Source: Asticcacaulis sp. ZE23SCel15 (GTDB lineage: Bacteria > Pseudomonadota > Alphaproteobacteria > Caulobacterales > Caulobacteraceae). Taken from it: a stretch of DNA of 64,000 bases. The notes under the pieces were generated by a model. That model was not told where the DNA came from, ran no database searches, and saw only the letters and a list, made by a program, of their open reading frames with translations. A program made the translations under genes and the position numbers. Positions 51,421-60,036 of this stretch are shown here, one piece after another. The stretch's first letter is position 1; each line of letters starts with the position of its first letter. The DNA lies in assembly GCF_030505395.1 (NCBI RefSeq), contig NZ_CP130044.1, forward strand, positions 543,001-607,000, given 5' to 3'.

Positions 51421-52467
51421 TTACGACTTAGGGCGCGCCATCGGCTTCAAGGTCTTGATGCCGCCCTTAATGGCCGCATGTTCGGCGGCTGGCAGCGGGA
51501 TCAGACCACGTTGTTGCAGGTAGCCGCCCTTACCTGTGGCCGCATCCGAAACATATTCGTTGATGAAAGCATCAAGACCTGGCGTGACGCCGATATGGGC
51601 CTTTTTGACGTAGATATAGAGCGAACGCGACACCGGATATTTGCCGGTGGCGATAGTTTCCGGGGTCGGGGCCACACCGTTGATGGTGGCCACCTTCACC
51701 TTATCCATGTTCTCCTCAAAGAAGGAGTAACCGAACACGCCCAGAGCGCCCGGCGTCTTGGTCAGGGTGCCGATGATGGCGTTATCGTTTTCACCGGAAT
51801 CGACCCACACGCCATCTTCGCGAATGGCCGAGCCCATTTCCTTGAACTTCTTTTCGTCCGAGGCCTTGAGCGCCTTCAGCGCCGGGAACTTGGCCGCACC
51901 AGCTTCGAGCGCCAGTTCGTTCCAGGAATTGCGGGTGCCGGAGGTGGTGGGCGGCCCGTACATCAGGATCTTGCTTTTGGGCAGGTTCGGATTGATCTGA
52001 TGCCAGCCCTTATAGGGGTTCTTCACATACTGACCGTAGCGCAGAACGTCCTTGGACAGGGCCAGATAGAAATCGACATCGCGGAAAGCATAGTCCTTGC
52101 CCGTCTTAGCAGTGGCGATAACGATGCCGTCATAGCCGATCTTGATTTCCAGAATATCGTTGACGCCCTTGGCCTTACAGGCGTCGAATTCCGATTTCTT
52201 CATCGGACGTGAGGCGTTAGCAACATCGGGCGTGCCCGCGCCAATACCGGCGCAGAAGGCTTTGAAACCGCCACCGGTGCCTAAAGATTCAACCTTCGGG
52301 GCCTTAGCGCCGCTCTTGCGGCCATAGTTTTCCGCGACGCGCGTGGTGAACGGGAACACGGTCGATGAGCCGGCTGCCCAGACGTAATCGCGTGAGGCCT
52401 GCGCAGAGGCGGAACCGGCGACGGCAAAGGCAGCCACGGCGGCGACGGCCAAAATGATCTTTTTCAT
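51421..52467 (-). CDS. PstS-like phosphate-binding protein, copy 2
   Basis: About 348 residues from ATG 52467, with AGGAGAG upstream. Signal peptide IILAVAAVAAFAVAGSAS, then AQA. RDYVWAAGSSTVFPFTTRVA, GTGGGFKAFCAG and MYGPPTTSGTRNSWNEL show the same fold as copy 1; many segments are identical, so they arose by duplication. It follows phnE by a 97-base gap that holds an inverted repeat. Confidence 0.9.
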   Translation of the reverse strand: MKKIILAVAAVAAFAVAGSASAQASRDYVWAAGSSTVFPFTTRVAENYGRKSGAKAPKVESLGTGGGFKAFCAGIGAGTPDVANASRPMKKSEFDACKAKGVNDILEIKIGYDGIVIATAKTGKDYAFRDVDFYLALSKDVLRYGQYVKNPYKGWHQINPNLPKSKILMYGPPTTSGTRNSWNELALEAGAAKFPALKALKASDEKKFKEMGSAIREDGVWVDSGENDNAIIGTLTKTPGALGVFGYSFFEENMDKVKVATINGVAPTPETIATGKYPVSRSLYIYVKKAHIGVTPGLDAFINEYVSDAATGKGGYLQQRGLIPLPAAEHAAIKGGIKTLKPMARPKS

Positions 52468-52505
52468 GGAAACTCTCCTGATGCCCGGCGCTTTTACTCC
52501 CGCTA

Positions 52506-52534
52506 TGTGACAATTCAATGAAGCTATTGTCACA
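52506..52534. promoter_or_regulatory. Inverted repeat / possible PhoB site, pstS copy 2
   Basis: TGTGACAAT (52506-52514), an 11-base spacer and ATTGTCACA (52526-52534) form a perfect nine-base inverted repeat. The minus-strand run GCTTCATTGAATTGTCACA (52506-52524) also resembles a PhoB box with one weak half-site. Operator, PhoB box or phnE terminator are all possible; there is no T-run. Confidence 0.45.
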
Positions 52535-52564
52535 TTTCTCAGAGTTTTGTCCGCGTTCGGAGAA

Positions 52565-53392
52565 TTACAGCAACCGCTTACGGATGGCCTGCGACAGGAA
52601 GTCGATGGCGGTCACGGCCACCACGATCACAATCGCAATCGCGGAGGTGCGGGCATAGTCAAAGCTGTTGAGATTATCAAACAGCACCTGCCCGATACCG
52701 CCTGCCCCGATCAGGCCCAGCACGGTGGCCGAACGCGCACTCGATTCAAACCGGTAGAGCGCAAACGAGGTCCATAGCGGGGCCACCTGCGGAAACACCC
52801 CCCAGACAATTTCATGCAGCCGGTTGCCACCGGTGGCTCTTACACCTTCGACAGGGGCCTTATCAATCGCTTCCACAGCCTCGGAAAACAACTTGGCCAA
52901 AACCCCAGCATTGTGCAACGATAACGCCAAAACACCCGCCAAAGCGCCTGGCCCAACAGCTACTAGAAATAATGTAGCCAAAACCAGTTCATTGACCGAC
53001 CGTAAGATATCCATCAGGCGGCGAGCGATCTGCACGATCCACTGCGGGGCTATGTTTGAGGCGCATAGCAGACTAAACGGTACAGCCATAATGACGGAAG
53101 CCACCGTCCCCCAGATGGCGATCTGGATCGTCAACCACATCTTATCGACATAGTTGCGCCAGTCCGAGAAGTCGGGATGCATGTACTCTTTTAAAAGGGT
53201 CTGGGTGTTGGCAGAATTGGTAAACAGCTTAGGGAGATTGTCCATCTCCACAGCCTTAAAACTGATTGCCAGCACAAATATCAACACCGCCCAGCCACCA
53301 TAGGTAATCAGGCGCGACATGAACGAGGTCGTAGGCGGGGCCAAATGGGCCATATTCAGGGAGGCTTGGTCAGACGCTGCGGTTTTGGACAT
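52565..53392 (-). CDS. phnE: Phosphonate-type ABC permease PhnE
   Basis: 275 residues. Six or so membrane helices and the permease EAA loop near residue 170 (EAVEAIDKAPVEGVRATGGN). FESSARSATVLGLIGAGGIG is typical of PhnE. It partners PhnC and PhnD for uptake of phosphonate, phosphite or a phosphate ester; the substrate cannot be read from sequence. Nine bases after phnD on the minus strand. Confidence 0.92.
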   Translation of the reverse strand: MSKTAASDQASLNMAHLAPPTTSFMSRLITYGGWAVLIFVLAISFKAVEMDNLPKLFTNSANTQTLLKEYMHPDFSDWRNYVDKMWLTIQIAIWGTVASVIMAVPFSLLCASNIAPQWIVQIARRLMDILRSVNELVLATLFLVAVGPGALAGVLALSLHNAGVLAKLFSEAVEAIDKAPVEGVRATGGNRLHEIVWGVFPQVAPLWTSFALYRFESSARSATVLGLIGAGGIGQVLFDNLNSFDYARTSAIAIVIVVAVTAIDFLSQAIRKRLL

Positions 53393-53401
53393 GAAACTCT
53401 C

Positions 53402-54451
53402 TTATTGAGCCACAGCAGAAGCATCCGCCTTAGCCTGAACCGGCGGCGCTTTTTTGATATAGGCAGCCTCTTCGACCTTGAGGGCGTCATAGGCGGCCTG
53501 AGCCTTGTCTATCGCCGCCGTATCCCCGGCATTTTTGGCCTGCTGCAAGACCTGAGTGGCCTCCATCAAACGCACCGGAATGAAGTGGTTATTGTCGTCC
53601 GGTTTGAAATTCCCGAAATAAAGGGCGCGCAGCACGGCCCGCTGACGGTCGGCCTCAGCGCCCTCGCCCGTGCCATAGGTCAGGAAAAATGAGCGCAGCT
53701 TTTCCTTAGCCGCCGGATCGAGATCCTTACGGTAGATCAGCACATCATTGGGCAGAACCGGTGAGTTCCAGATCACCTTGATCTTGGCGAACTTCTCCGG
53801 ATTGGTTTCTTCCAGTTCCCACAGCGCCGTCGAATTATTGGTCGCCGCATCAATCACACCGGCCGCCACAGCTTCGATATTAGCCTGATGGGAGGCGGAG
53901 CGCACATTTTTGAAGCAGGTATTGGGCTCCTTGCCCTGCGGAAGGAAGAAATAGGTCAGCGGCGCCAGTGTACCCGACGTTGACTTCACATCGCCCATAC
54001 CAAAATTGAGCGTTTTATCGCATTTCAGCAATTGCTCCGCGGTAAGCGTCGATTTGGCGGGGACAATGATGACCGAGGTATAGCCTTCGACCCCATCAGG
54101 ATAGGTCGAATGGGCGAACACTTCGCCCTCGGCGCGGCGAATGGCCTCAAGCCCGGCGGCATTGGAGAACCAGCCCGCCTGAACCTGATTGAAACGCATC
54201 CCTTCGATCAGGGTGGTGTAGTTCGACGAATAAAACGGGCGAATGTTCAGGCCGGTCTCTTTGCGCATATCCTCAAACAGCGGCGTCCACAGTTTCTCAA
54301 GATCCTGCGCCTTTTCAACCGACAGCACCGAGAACGCGATTTCCGGATTGGCCGCGGCCTCATCGGGCTTTGAGCATGACGACAGGCCAAGCAGTCCCGC
54401 CCCCGCCACAGCGGCCATCGCGCTTAAGATAAAATGTTTGCGCTTCAGCAT
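53402..54451 (-). CDS. phnD: Phosphonate ABC substrate-binding lipoprotein PhnD
   Basis: 349 residues. Lipobox LSSC at about residue 26. Core motifs: GLNIRPFYSSNYTTLIEGMR, VQAGWFSNAAGLEAI, GMGDVKSTSGTLAPLTYFFL and VRSASHQANIEAVAAGVIDA, typical PhnD. The C-terminal 50 residues are a charged Ala/Lys-rich tail. It abuts phnC (one-base overlap). Confidence 0.92.
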   Translation of the reverse strand: MLKRKHFILSAMAAVAGAGLLGLSSCSKPDEAAANPEIAFSVLSVEKAQDLEKLWTPLFEDMRKETGLNIRPFYSSNYTTLIEGMRFNQVQAGWFSNAAGLEAIRRAEGEVFAHSTYPDGVEGYTSVIIVPAKSTLTAEQLLKCDKTLNFGMGDVKSTSGTLAPLTYFFLPQGKEPNTCFKNVRSASHQANIEAVAAGVIDAATNNSTALWELEETNPEKFAKIKVIWNSPVLPNDVLIYRKDLDPAAKEKLRSFFLTYGTGEGAEADRQRAVLRALYFGNFKPDDNNHFIPVRLMEATQVLQQAKNAGDTAAIDKAQAAYDALKVEEAAYIKKAPPVQAKADASAVAQ

Positions 54452-55272
54452 CAGGATACCGCTCCTTCCCAGTAGGCGTCTTCGATCTCTTCGCCGTAGA
54501 TGTCTTTGAGTTTGTCTCCGCTCAGGCCCCCGGACGGGCCATCATAGACGATAACCCCGTCCTTGAGCGCCAGTATCCGGTCACAATAGCGTTTGGCATA
54601 GTCAACCTGGTGCAGGGTGACAATCACCCCGACCTTATCCTCAGTATTGACCTTAACCAGTAATTCCATGACCTTGCGCGCCGTCACCGGATCAAGCGAC
54701 GCCACCGGCTCATCGGCCAGAATGACCTTAGCATCCTGAACGATGGCACGCGCAATCGCCCCGCGCTGCTGCTGACCGCCGGATAAGGTATTGGCGCGCT
54801 GATTGGCTTTTGAGGCCACCCCGACATGATCAAGGGCGCGCATCACCGCCATTTTCTCATCCTTCGACCACAGGCCGAAAAAGCCACGCAGGCCATTGAC
54901 CTTCCCCAGATGCCCCAGCGCGGCATTGGTAAACAGCGACAACCGCCCGACCAGATTAAACTGTTGGGCGATCATACCGAGATTCATGCGCGCCTGACGG
55001 ACATTGCCCGCCAGACGGCCTTTGGACTGAATGGCCTGCCCCATGACCTTGATCTCACCGCTTGAGGCATCATCGATCAGCAGACCGCCGATCGAGCGTA
55101 GCAGGGTTGATTTGCCTGATCCCGACGGCCCGATCAGGGCAATGCGCTCAGGCTTATCCATGGTGAAGGAGACATTGTTGAGGGCCTTAAGCGTTCCGCG
55201 CGGTTTGGCACCGTCGGCCTTGATCGTATAGGTTTTGGAGACAGCGCTCACCTCGACCAGCGGCTGCGGCAT
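54451..55272 (-). CDS. phnC: Phosphonate ABC ATP-binding protein PhnC
   Basis: About 273 residues from ATG 55272. Walker A IGPSGSGKSTLLRSIGG, signature LSGGQQQRGAIARAIVQDAK, Walker B VILADEPVASLDP, and switch His in VIVTLHQVDYAK. First gene of a phnC-phnD-phnE transcript. No phosphonate-degrading genes are present nearby, so it may be an uptake-only system. Confidence 0.92.
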   Translation of the reverse strand: MPQPLVEVSAVSKTYTIKADGAKPRGTLKALNNVSFTMDKPERIALIGPSGSGKSTLLRSIGGLLIDDASSGEIKVMGQAIQSKGRLAGNVRQARMNLGMIAQQFNLVGRLSLFTNAALGHLGKVNGLRGFFGLWSKDEKMAVMRALDHVGVASKANQRANTLSGGQQQRGAIARAIVQDAKVILADEPVASLDPVTARKVMELLVKVNTEDKVGVIVTLHQVDYAKRYCDRILALKDGVIVYDGPSGGLSGDKLKDIYGEEIEDAYWEGAVS

Positions 55273-55529
55273 ATTTATACCCCCAAATTCCACGCAAAAC
55301 CACGCTGCGGCTTAAACGACAGCGTCACCAAATGATTAACGTCCCTACCCTTGCCCAAGTTTTGTAGTTTTGGCAACCACTTCGGTATGTCAGGGCCGCC
55401 AAAAGCGTCACCGCGCTACATCCAAAACCTGCGAACTTTCAAAAGCGGATCATAAGGTTATTTGAATAACATTGTTATATGAAACTTCACATTTCTGGCC
55501 TTTACACCGGGGCCTATATCTATATATTC
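55273..55529. other. Intergenic region between phnC and the decarboxylase leader
   Basis: About 257 bases. It must hold the divergent promoters. A single CTGTC half-site occurs near 55320 but no complete PhoB box. No coding frame is convincing. Confidence 0.5.
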
Positions 55530-55604
55530 CGCGCTTCCGGCGGACCCCGAAACATGCGGTCTCATGTGGGTCCAGATACGTTGATAAGGTATCTGGCATG
55601 AGAC
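55530..55604 (+). promoter_or_regulatory. Structured decarboxylase leader, speF-motif-like
   Basis: Hairpin 1: GGACCC and ACATG (55542-55556) with CATGTGGGTCC (55563-55573). Hairpin 2: CCAGATAC (55572-55579) with GTATCTGG (55589-55596). In addition GTCTCATG (55559-55566) is fully complementary to CATGAGAC (55597-55604), so that pairing and hairpin 1 exclude each other. Alphaproteobacterial ornithine decarboxylase genes are known to have a conserved leader called the speF motif. Position and architecture fit it. It ends 58 bases before the gene. Confidence 0.6.
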
Positions 55605-55662
55605 TAGAGAAACACTCTGCTAACGTCGGTCTGGGTTTAAACTTTATCTTGGGTGTCTGTGG

Positions 55663-56931
55663 ATGGAAATCTTCCCTACGGCCCTGGACCTGGTCCGCAA
55701 GCAGTCTCCGGAACGTCCCGTCGCCATGGTGCGACGTGCTGCTGTTTCCGTCGCGGCCCAATGGTTTCAGGCAAATTTCAAAGGCGATGTCTTTTATGCC
55801 GTTAAGGCCAATCCGTCGGCGTGGGTGATTGAAACCCTGCGCGATGCGGGGATTTCATCGTTCGATGTGGCGTCACTGGGCGAAGTCGAACTGGTGCGTT
55901 CCTTAGCACCCGAAGCGCGCCTCGCCTTCATGCATCCGGTCAAGAGCCGCTCAGCCATTACCCGCGCCTATTTTGATTACGGCGTGCGTACCTTCAGCCT
56001 CGATACCCATGACGAACTGCGCAAGATTCTGGATGCCACCGGCAATGCCAAGGACCTGAACCTGATCGTGCGTCTGGCGACTTCCGGCGAAGGCTCGAAC
56101 CTGCCACTGACCAATAAGTTTGGCGCTCAGGCTCACGAAGCCCCCGCCCTGCTGCTGGCCACACGTCAGGCTACCCAAGACCTGATGGGCATTTCGTTCC
56201 ACGTAGGTTCGCAATGTATGCGCCCAACCGCCTATGCCGCCGCCATGTCTGCCGCCTCGCGCTCACTGGTGCGGGCTGGTGTGTTTGCCGATATCGTCGA
56301 TGTCGGCGGTGGCTTTCCGTCGGTTTACCCCGGCATGGTGCCACCGGCTTTGGCCGAATATATGGATGTCATCGACCGCGCCTTTGAGGACATGAAGGTC
56401 CACGAAACGACTGAGCTGTGGGCCGAGCCCGGCCGCTCGCTGGTGGCGGAATCGACATCGGTGCTGACGCGCGTTGAACTGCGCAAGGGCGATGCCCTGT
56501 ACCTCAATGACGGCTCCTACGGCACCCTATTTGACGCCACCCACGCCAAATGGCCGTTCCCGGTTAAACTGGTGCGGGCTGACGGCACCGATGCTGAGGG
56601 CGAACTGCGCCCGTTCCGTTTCTATGGCCCGACCTGTGATTCCATCGACCATATGCCGGGACCATTCTGGCTGCCGGCTGATGTGCGCGAAGGCGACTAT
56701 ATCGAAATCGGTATGCTGGGTGCTTACGGTGTCGCTATGGCGACCGGCTTTAACGGCTATGGTCAGACCGACACTGTGTTCATGGACGATGCGCCGATGG
56801 CGTCGCTGTTCGGCCTTGGCCCGCGCCATATATCCACCCCGCGCAGCGCCTATGACACCTATGAAGATAATAAGGTCGTGCGCCTGAACCGCCCCAAGGG
56901 CGGTAAACGCGGTAAGAAGCGCAGCAAGTAA
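55663..56931 (+). CDS. Fold-III PLP ornithine/lysine decarboxylase
   Basis: 422 residues. The PLP lysine is Lys48 in DVFYAVKANPSAWVI; the glycine loop is DIVDVGGGFPSVYPG; the AEPGRSLVAES motif and the catalytic Cys in FYGPTCDSIDHM match eukaryote-like ornithine decarboxylases. It makes putrescine (or cadaverine). The basic tail (GGKRGKKRSK) is unusual. It is followed, after repeat DNA, by a deoxyhypusine synthase-like gene. Specificity for ornithine versus lysine cannot be settled here. Confidence 0.88.
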   Translation: MEIFPTALDLVRKQSPERPVAMVRRAAVSVAAQWFQANFKGDVFYAVKANPSAWVIETLRDAGISSFDVASLGEVELVRSLAPEARLAFMHPVKSRSAITRAYFDYGVRTFSLDTHDELRKILDATGNAKDLNLIVRLATSGEGSNLPLTNKFGAQAHEAPALLLATRQATQDLMGISFHVGSQCMRPTAYAAAMSAASRSLVRAGVFADIVDVGGGFPSVYPGMVPPALAEYMDVIDRAFEDMKVHETTELWAEPGRSLVAESTSVLTRVELRKGDALYLNDGSYGTLFDATHAKWPFPVKLVRADGTDAEGELRPFRFYGPTCDSIDHMPGPFWLPADVREGDYIEIGMLGAYGVAMATGFNGYGQTDTVFMDDAPMASLFGLGPRHISTPRSAYDTYEDNKVVRLNRPKGGKRGKKRSK

Positions 56932-56934
56932 GGA

Positions 56935-57000
56935 TACCCCCTCTGACACTTTAAGCTTTGCTTAAAATGTCAGCTCCCCCTGCCACAGGGGGAGTTCTTA
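56935..57000. repeat. Repeat family B unit
   Basis: ACCCCCT, then a palindrome (CTGACA, TTTAAGC and their complements around TTT), then CTCCCCC...GGGGGAGTTCTTA. The tail equals that at 36394-36457. The rest of 57001-57147 has no convincing gene. Confidence 0.65.
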
Positions 57001-57147
57001 TAGGCGTCACAAAACACTCATCAAAACCTTATTTGCCAAAGCCTTTCGCTTGGTTTATAGGAGCCGCAGTTTTTATCTTAGTTGTACTAACGCTCCGCTT
57101 CTTGAGCACAGATTTGCCTCCCCATCGCGCCGTCTGGGGGATTACGG

Positions 57148-57207
57148 GCACTCCCTCTCCGCAAAGGGAAGGGGGCGCATGGGGGAAACTGGTTTCCCCC
57201 ATGATGT
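57148..57207. repeat. Repeat family B unit
   Basis: CACTCCC...GGGAAGGGGG, then the palindrome ATGGGGGAAAC-TG-GTTTCCCCCAT (57179-57202). Lies 44 bases before the deoxyhypusine synthase-like gene. Confidence 0.6.
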
Positions 57208-57250
57208 AATGACGGGCGTCCACCTTAATCTCCTCTCAAAGGACCAAGAG

Positions 57251-58303
57251 ATGAACGCTGATACCCCCCAATCAAACACCAAAGCCGCCCTGCTCGCTGA
57301 GACGGTAGAGCACGTCGATATGACCTCGTTCGACGCGCGCCCGATCATTGACGCCATGCGCAAAATGTCATTCTCGTCGCGCGATACCGCCCGCGCCGCC
57401 GATATCTTCAACATGGCCCTCGAAGACAAGGCTTGCTCGCCCTGGCTGATCCTGGCCGGCTCGACCTCGGCGGGCGGCTGCATGCACGTTTATCGCGACA
57501 TGGTGAAGTTCGGCATGATCGACGCAGTTGTGGCCACCGGCGCTTCGATCGTCGACATGGATTTTTTTGAAGCCCTCGGCTTCAAGCACTATCAGGCCGC
57601 CGGTCAGGTGGACGACAATGTCCTGCGCGAGAACTATATCGACCGCATCTACGACACCTATATCGACGAAGAAGAGCTTCAGGCCTGCGATCACACGATT
57701 CTGGAAATCTGCAACCGCCTTGAGCCGCGCGGCTATTCCTCGCGTGAGTTCATCTGGGAAATGGGCAAGTGGCTGTCGGAAGGCAATGCTAAAAAACCCG
57801 GTTCACTGATCCAGACCGCCTATGAGAACAATGTGCCGATCTTCTGCCCGGCGTTTGTCGACTCATCCGCCGGTTTCGGCCTCGTCAAGCATCAGAAAGA
57901 GCGCATTGCCGCAAAGCAGCCTTACCTGATGATCGACGCAGTCGCCGACTTCCGCGAACTGACCGACATCAAGATCGCAGCCGGCACCACCGGCCTGTTT
58001 ATGGTCGGCGGCGGCGTACCCAAGAACTTTGCTCAGGACACGGTCGTCTGCGCTGAAATCCTCGGCGTCGAAGCCGATATGCACAAATATGCGGTGCAGA
58101 TCACGGTCGCTGATGTACGCGACGGCGCCTGCTCGTCCTCAACGCTTAAGGAAGCCGCTTCGTGGGGCAAGGTCGATACCACCTATGAACAAATGGTCTT
58201 CGCAGAAGCGACAACGGTCGTGCCGCTGATCGCCTCGGACGCCTATCACCGCGGCGCCTGGAAGAACCGCGAAGCCCGCGGCTGGGCCAAGCTGTTCTTA
58301 TAA
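57251..58303 (+). CDS. Deoxyhypusine synthase-like enzyme
   Basis: 350 residues from ATG 57251 (AAGGA upstream). NAD-dependent aminobutyl transferase family. The C-terminal DGACSSSTLKEAASWGKVDT aligns with the catalytic-lysine segment of deoxyhypusine synthase; Lys307 is the expected imine-forming residue. GSTSAGGCMHVYRDMV and GATGASIVDMDFF-type NAD loops are present. Bacteria lack hypusine, so homospermidine or spermidine formation from putrescine is the likely role (inference from family and neighbours). Confidence 0.88.
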   Translation: MNADTPQSNTKAALLAETVEHVDMTSFDARPIIDAMRKMSFSSRDTARAADIFNMALEDKACSPWLILAGSTSAGGCMHVYRDMVKFGMIDAVVATGASIVDMDFFEALGFKHYQAAGQVDDNVLRENYIDRIYDTYIDEEELQACDHTILEICNRLEPRGYSSREFIWEMGKWLSEGNAKKPGSLIQTAYENNVPIFCPAFVDSSAGFGLVKHQKERIAAKQPYLMIDAVADFRELTDIKIAAGTTGLFMVGGGVPKNFAQDTVVCAEILGVEADMHKYAVQITVADVRDGACSSSTLKEAASWGKVDTTYEQMVFAEATTVVPLIASDAYHRGAWKNREARGWAKLFL

Positions 58304-58312
58304 AAATGTCAT

Positions 58313-58337
58313 AAAAAATGAGGATTTTCTCATTTTA
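58313..58337 (+). terminator. Terminator after the deoxyhypusine synthase-like gene
   Basis: AAAATGAG, loop GATTTT, CTCATTTT: an eight-base stem with A/T-rich flanks, ten bases beyond the stop. Confidence 0.7.
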
Positions 58338-58387
58338 CCTCTTTCCTTTTTGGGATTAGGACTTATGTAACATCCATCGGCTATGAT

Positions 58388-58498
58388 GTATCGCAATAGC
58401 GAAATTATAGCCCACAAGTCAGTCGCCGGAATCATCCCCCCCTCGAAACCGGCGACATGCGCGGCCGTCCTTGCCCCCCAAGGACGGCCGTTTCTATT
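58388..58498 (+). ncRNA. Candidate C-rich small RNA
   Basis: Two strong stem-loops in a gene-free stretch. Stem 1 is GTCGCCGG/CCGGCGAC (58422-58429, 58449-58456) with a loop holding seven C. Stem 2 is CGGCCGTCCTT/AAGGACGGCCG (58462-58472, 58480-58490) with loop GCCCCCC and a T-rich tail: a Rho-independent terminator. TATGAT at 58382-58387 could be the -10 element. Exposed C-rich loops are typical of alphaproteobacterial regulatory RNAs that pair with G-rich ribosome sites. The 5' end is estimated. Confidence 0.55.
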
Positions 58499-58540
58499 GC
58501 GGCGAGGCGCCGCGGCCGATACTTGGAGTGGGTGGACAGG

Positions 58541-59983
58541 TCAGCGCTTTAAAATGACCACGCCATTCAAGTGTCGCTGAATTGTTAGCGGGACTCGCTC
58601 ACGATTGGTCAGGTTAAGCCGTTCCAGCAGTAATGCCTCATCCGTAGTTTCGCTGATAAAGCCGCTATGTTCGACCCAAGCCACGATCCGGCAATTGATA
58701 TCAGAGACATCGGCCACCTGATCTGAGCCTGTGACCTTAAGCCCTGTGCCGCGCAGCAGATACTCATAGGTGAACGGAAAAATCGGCTGCACCTTGGCAT
58801 CAGGATAGATCAGGCCGCGTATCGTCTGTGAGGGACAGGCCTGCGCATTGGTCCTCACGACCTCAGCCCCGCGCCAGACAGGCTTGGCGGTCAGTTCCAC
58901 CCACGACACCGGCAGGCTCATCACCACCGGGATCAGCACAAGTATAGCTGCCGCCCCTTTGCGCAACCGCGACGGCTCCGCACGCCAGACCTCACAAACC
59001 GCCATCGCCAGCAGCAGCATCAGCGCCGGAAAGCCCACCGCGAAATAACGATAATGTAGGATCGGCACCTTGGCCGAAATCGCGAACGGCCCTATCATAA
59101 AGATCACCGCCACCACCGCGACCATCAACCCGGACCGGCGAAACACGGGCGAGCTTAAGGCCAAGATCAGCGCCATCACCCAGATGATCACCACCCACAC
59201 CGGCCCGACAAATACCCGCACAATCCCGTCGATCGTGCTTTTGATATGCTCAGGCGCAAAGCTGATCCAACCGATATTGCGCAGGGTTCCGCCTTCCTGA
59301 TGACTGACACCCACAAACCAGATCAGAAACGGTACACTGCACGCCACCCCAAGGATCAGGCCCGCCCGCCACACCTCCGTGCGCCGGAAAACCAGACCTT
59401 CAATCACCAGCGCCGCCGCCAAGGCCCCCGCAAACAGCGCACCGTAGACATGACTTAAACCCGTCACCGCGCCGAGTACCGCCAACAGCGCAACCCGCCC
59501 GCGTCCCTGCGCGATAAACCGCATGACCAGCACCGCCAGCACCGCACAAAGTCCCAGCGCCAGCATATAGGCGCGCACTTCCTGCACATAGATCAGCGTC
59601 GCGGTATTGAGCAAAAACAGGATCGCCAGTGCGTAACCCAGCCAAGCCCGACCATCACGGCGCATCGTCATGACAATCGCGGCAACCGTCGCTACAACCA
59701 CCGTAAAATTCAGGATTAAACCCGCCACACGCGCCTCCGGCACAACTTGCCTTAAGCCATACAGCAGCCAGAAATGCAGCGGCGGGTTGGTCTCATAGCG
59801 CAGGCGGTCAAACTGAAGCTGCCACGGGTTAATCGACGGGTCAGTGGCCCAGACGGTAAATAACTCATCGGTCCACAGTCCGCCACGGCGGGCATTGACC
59901 ACGAACATAACTAAAAAAACGGTTCCGGCCAGAGCACACAGTCCCAGCCAAAACCGTTCATTATTTATGTCTTTGCAATCCAT
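58541..59983 (-). CDS. Membrane glycosyltransferase, GT39/ArnT-like
   Basis: 480 residues with about 11 membrane helices. After the first helix comes GGLWTDELFTVWATDPSINP (acidic pair in the first periplasmic loop), then RYETNPPLHFWLLYGLRQV, the pattern of dolichyl- or undecaprenyl-phosphate-sugar-dependent transferases. A C-terminal periplasmic domain follows from about residue 360. Acceptor unknown. It stands alone on the minus strand among polyamine genes. Confidence 0.85.
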   Translation of the reverse strand: MDCKDINNERFWLGLCALAGTVFLVMFVVNARRGGLWTDELFTVWATDPSINPWQLQFDRLRYETNPPLHFWLLYGLRQVVPEARVAGLILNFTVVVATVAAIVMTMRRDGRAWLGYALAILFLLNTATLIYVQEVRAYMLALGLCAVLAVLVMRFIAQGRGRVALLAVLGAVTGLSHVYGALFAGALAAALVIEGLVFRRTEVWRAGLILGVACSVPFLIWFVGVSHQEGGTLRNIGWISFAPEHIKSTIDGIVRVFVGPVWVVIIWVMALILALSSPVFRRSGLMVAVVAVIFMIGPFAISAKVPILHYRYFAVGFPALMLLLAMAVCEVWRAEPSRLRKGAAAILVLIPVVMSLPVSWVELTAKPVWRGAEVVRTNAQACPSQTIRGLIYPDAKVQPIFPFTYEYLLRGTGLKVTGSDQVADVSDINCRIVAWVEHSGFISETTDEALLLERLNLTNRERVPLTIQRHLNGVVILKR

Positions 59984-60036
59984 GCCCTGAGCATTTCTCA
60001 GGGCTGGCGGGAAAGCAATATAATTATGCCAAATAC

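Noticed and set aside
56958-57209. Open frame between the decarboxylase and deoxyhypusine synthase-like genes
   Set aside because: It runs through family B repeat DNA, lacks a ribosome site and shows no conserved pattern.
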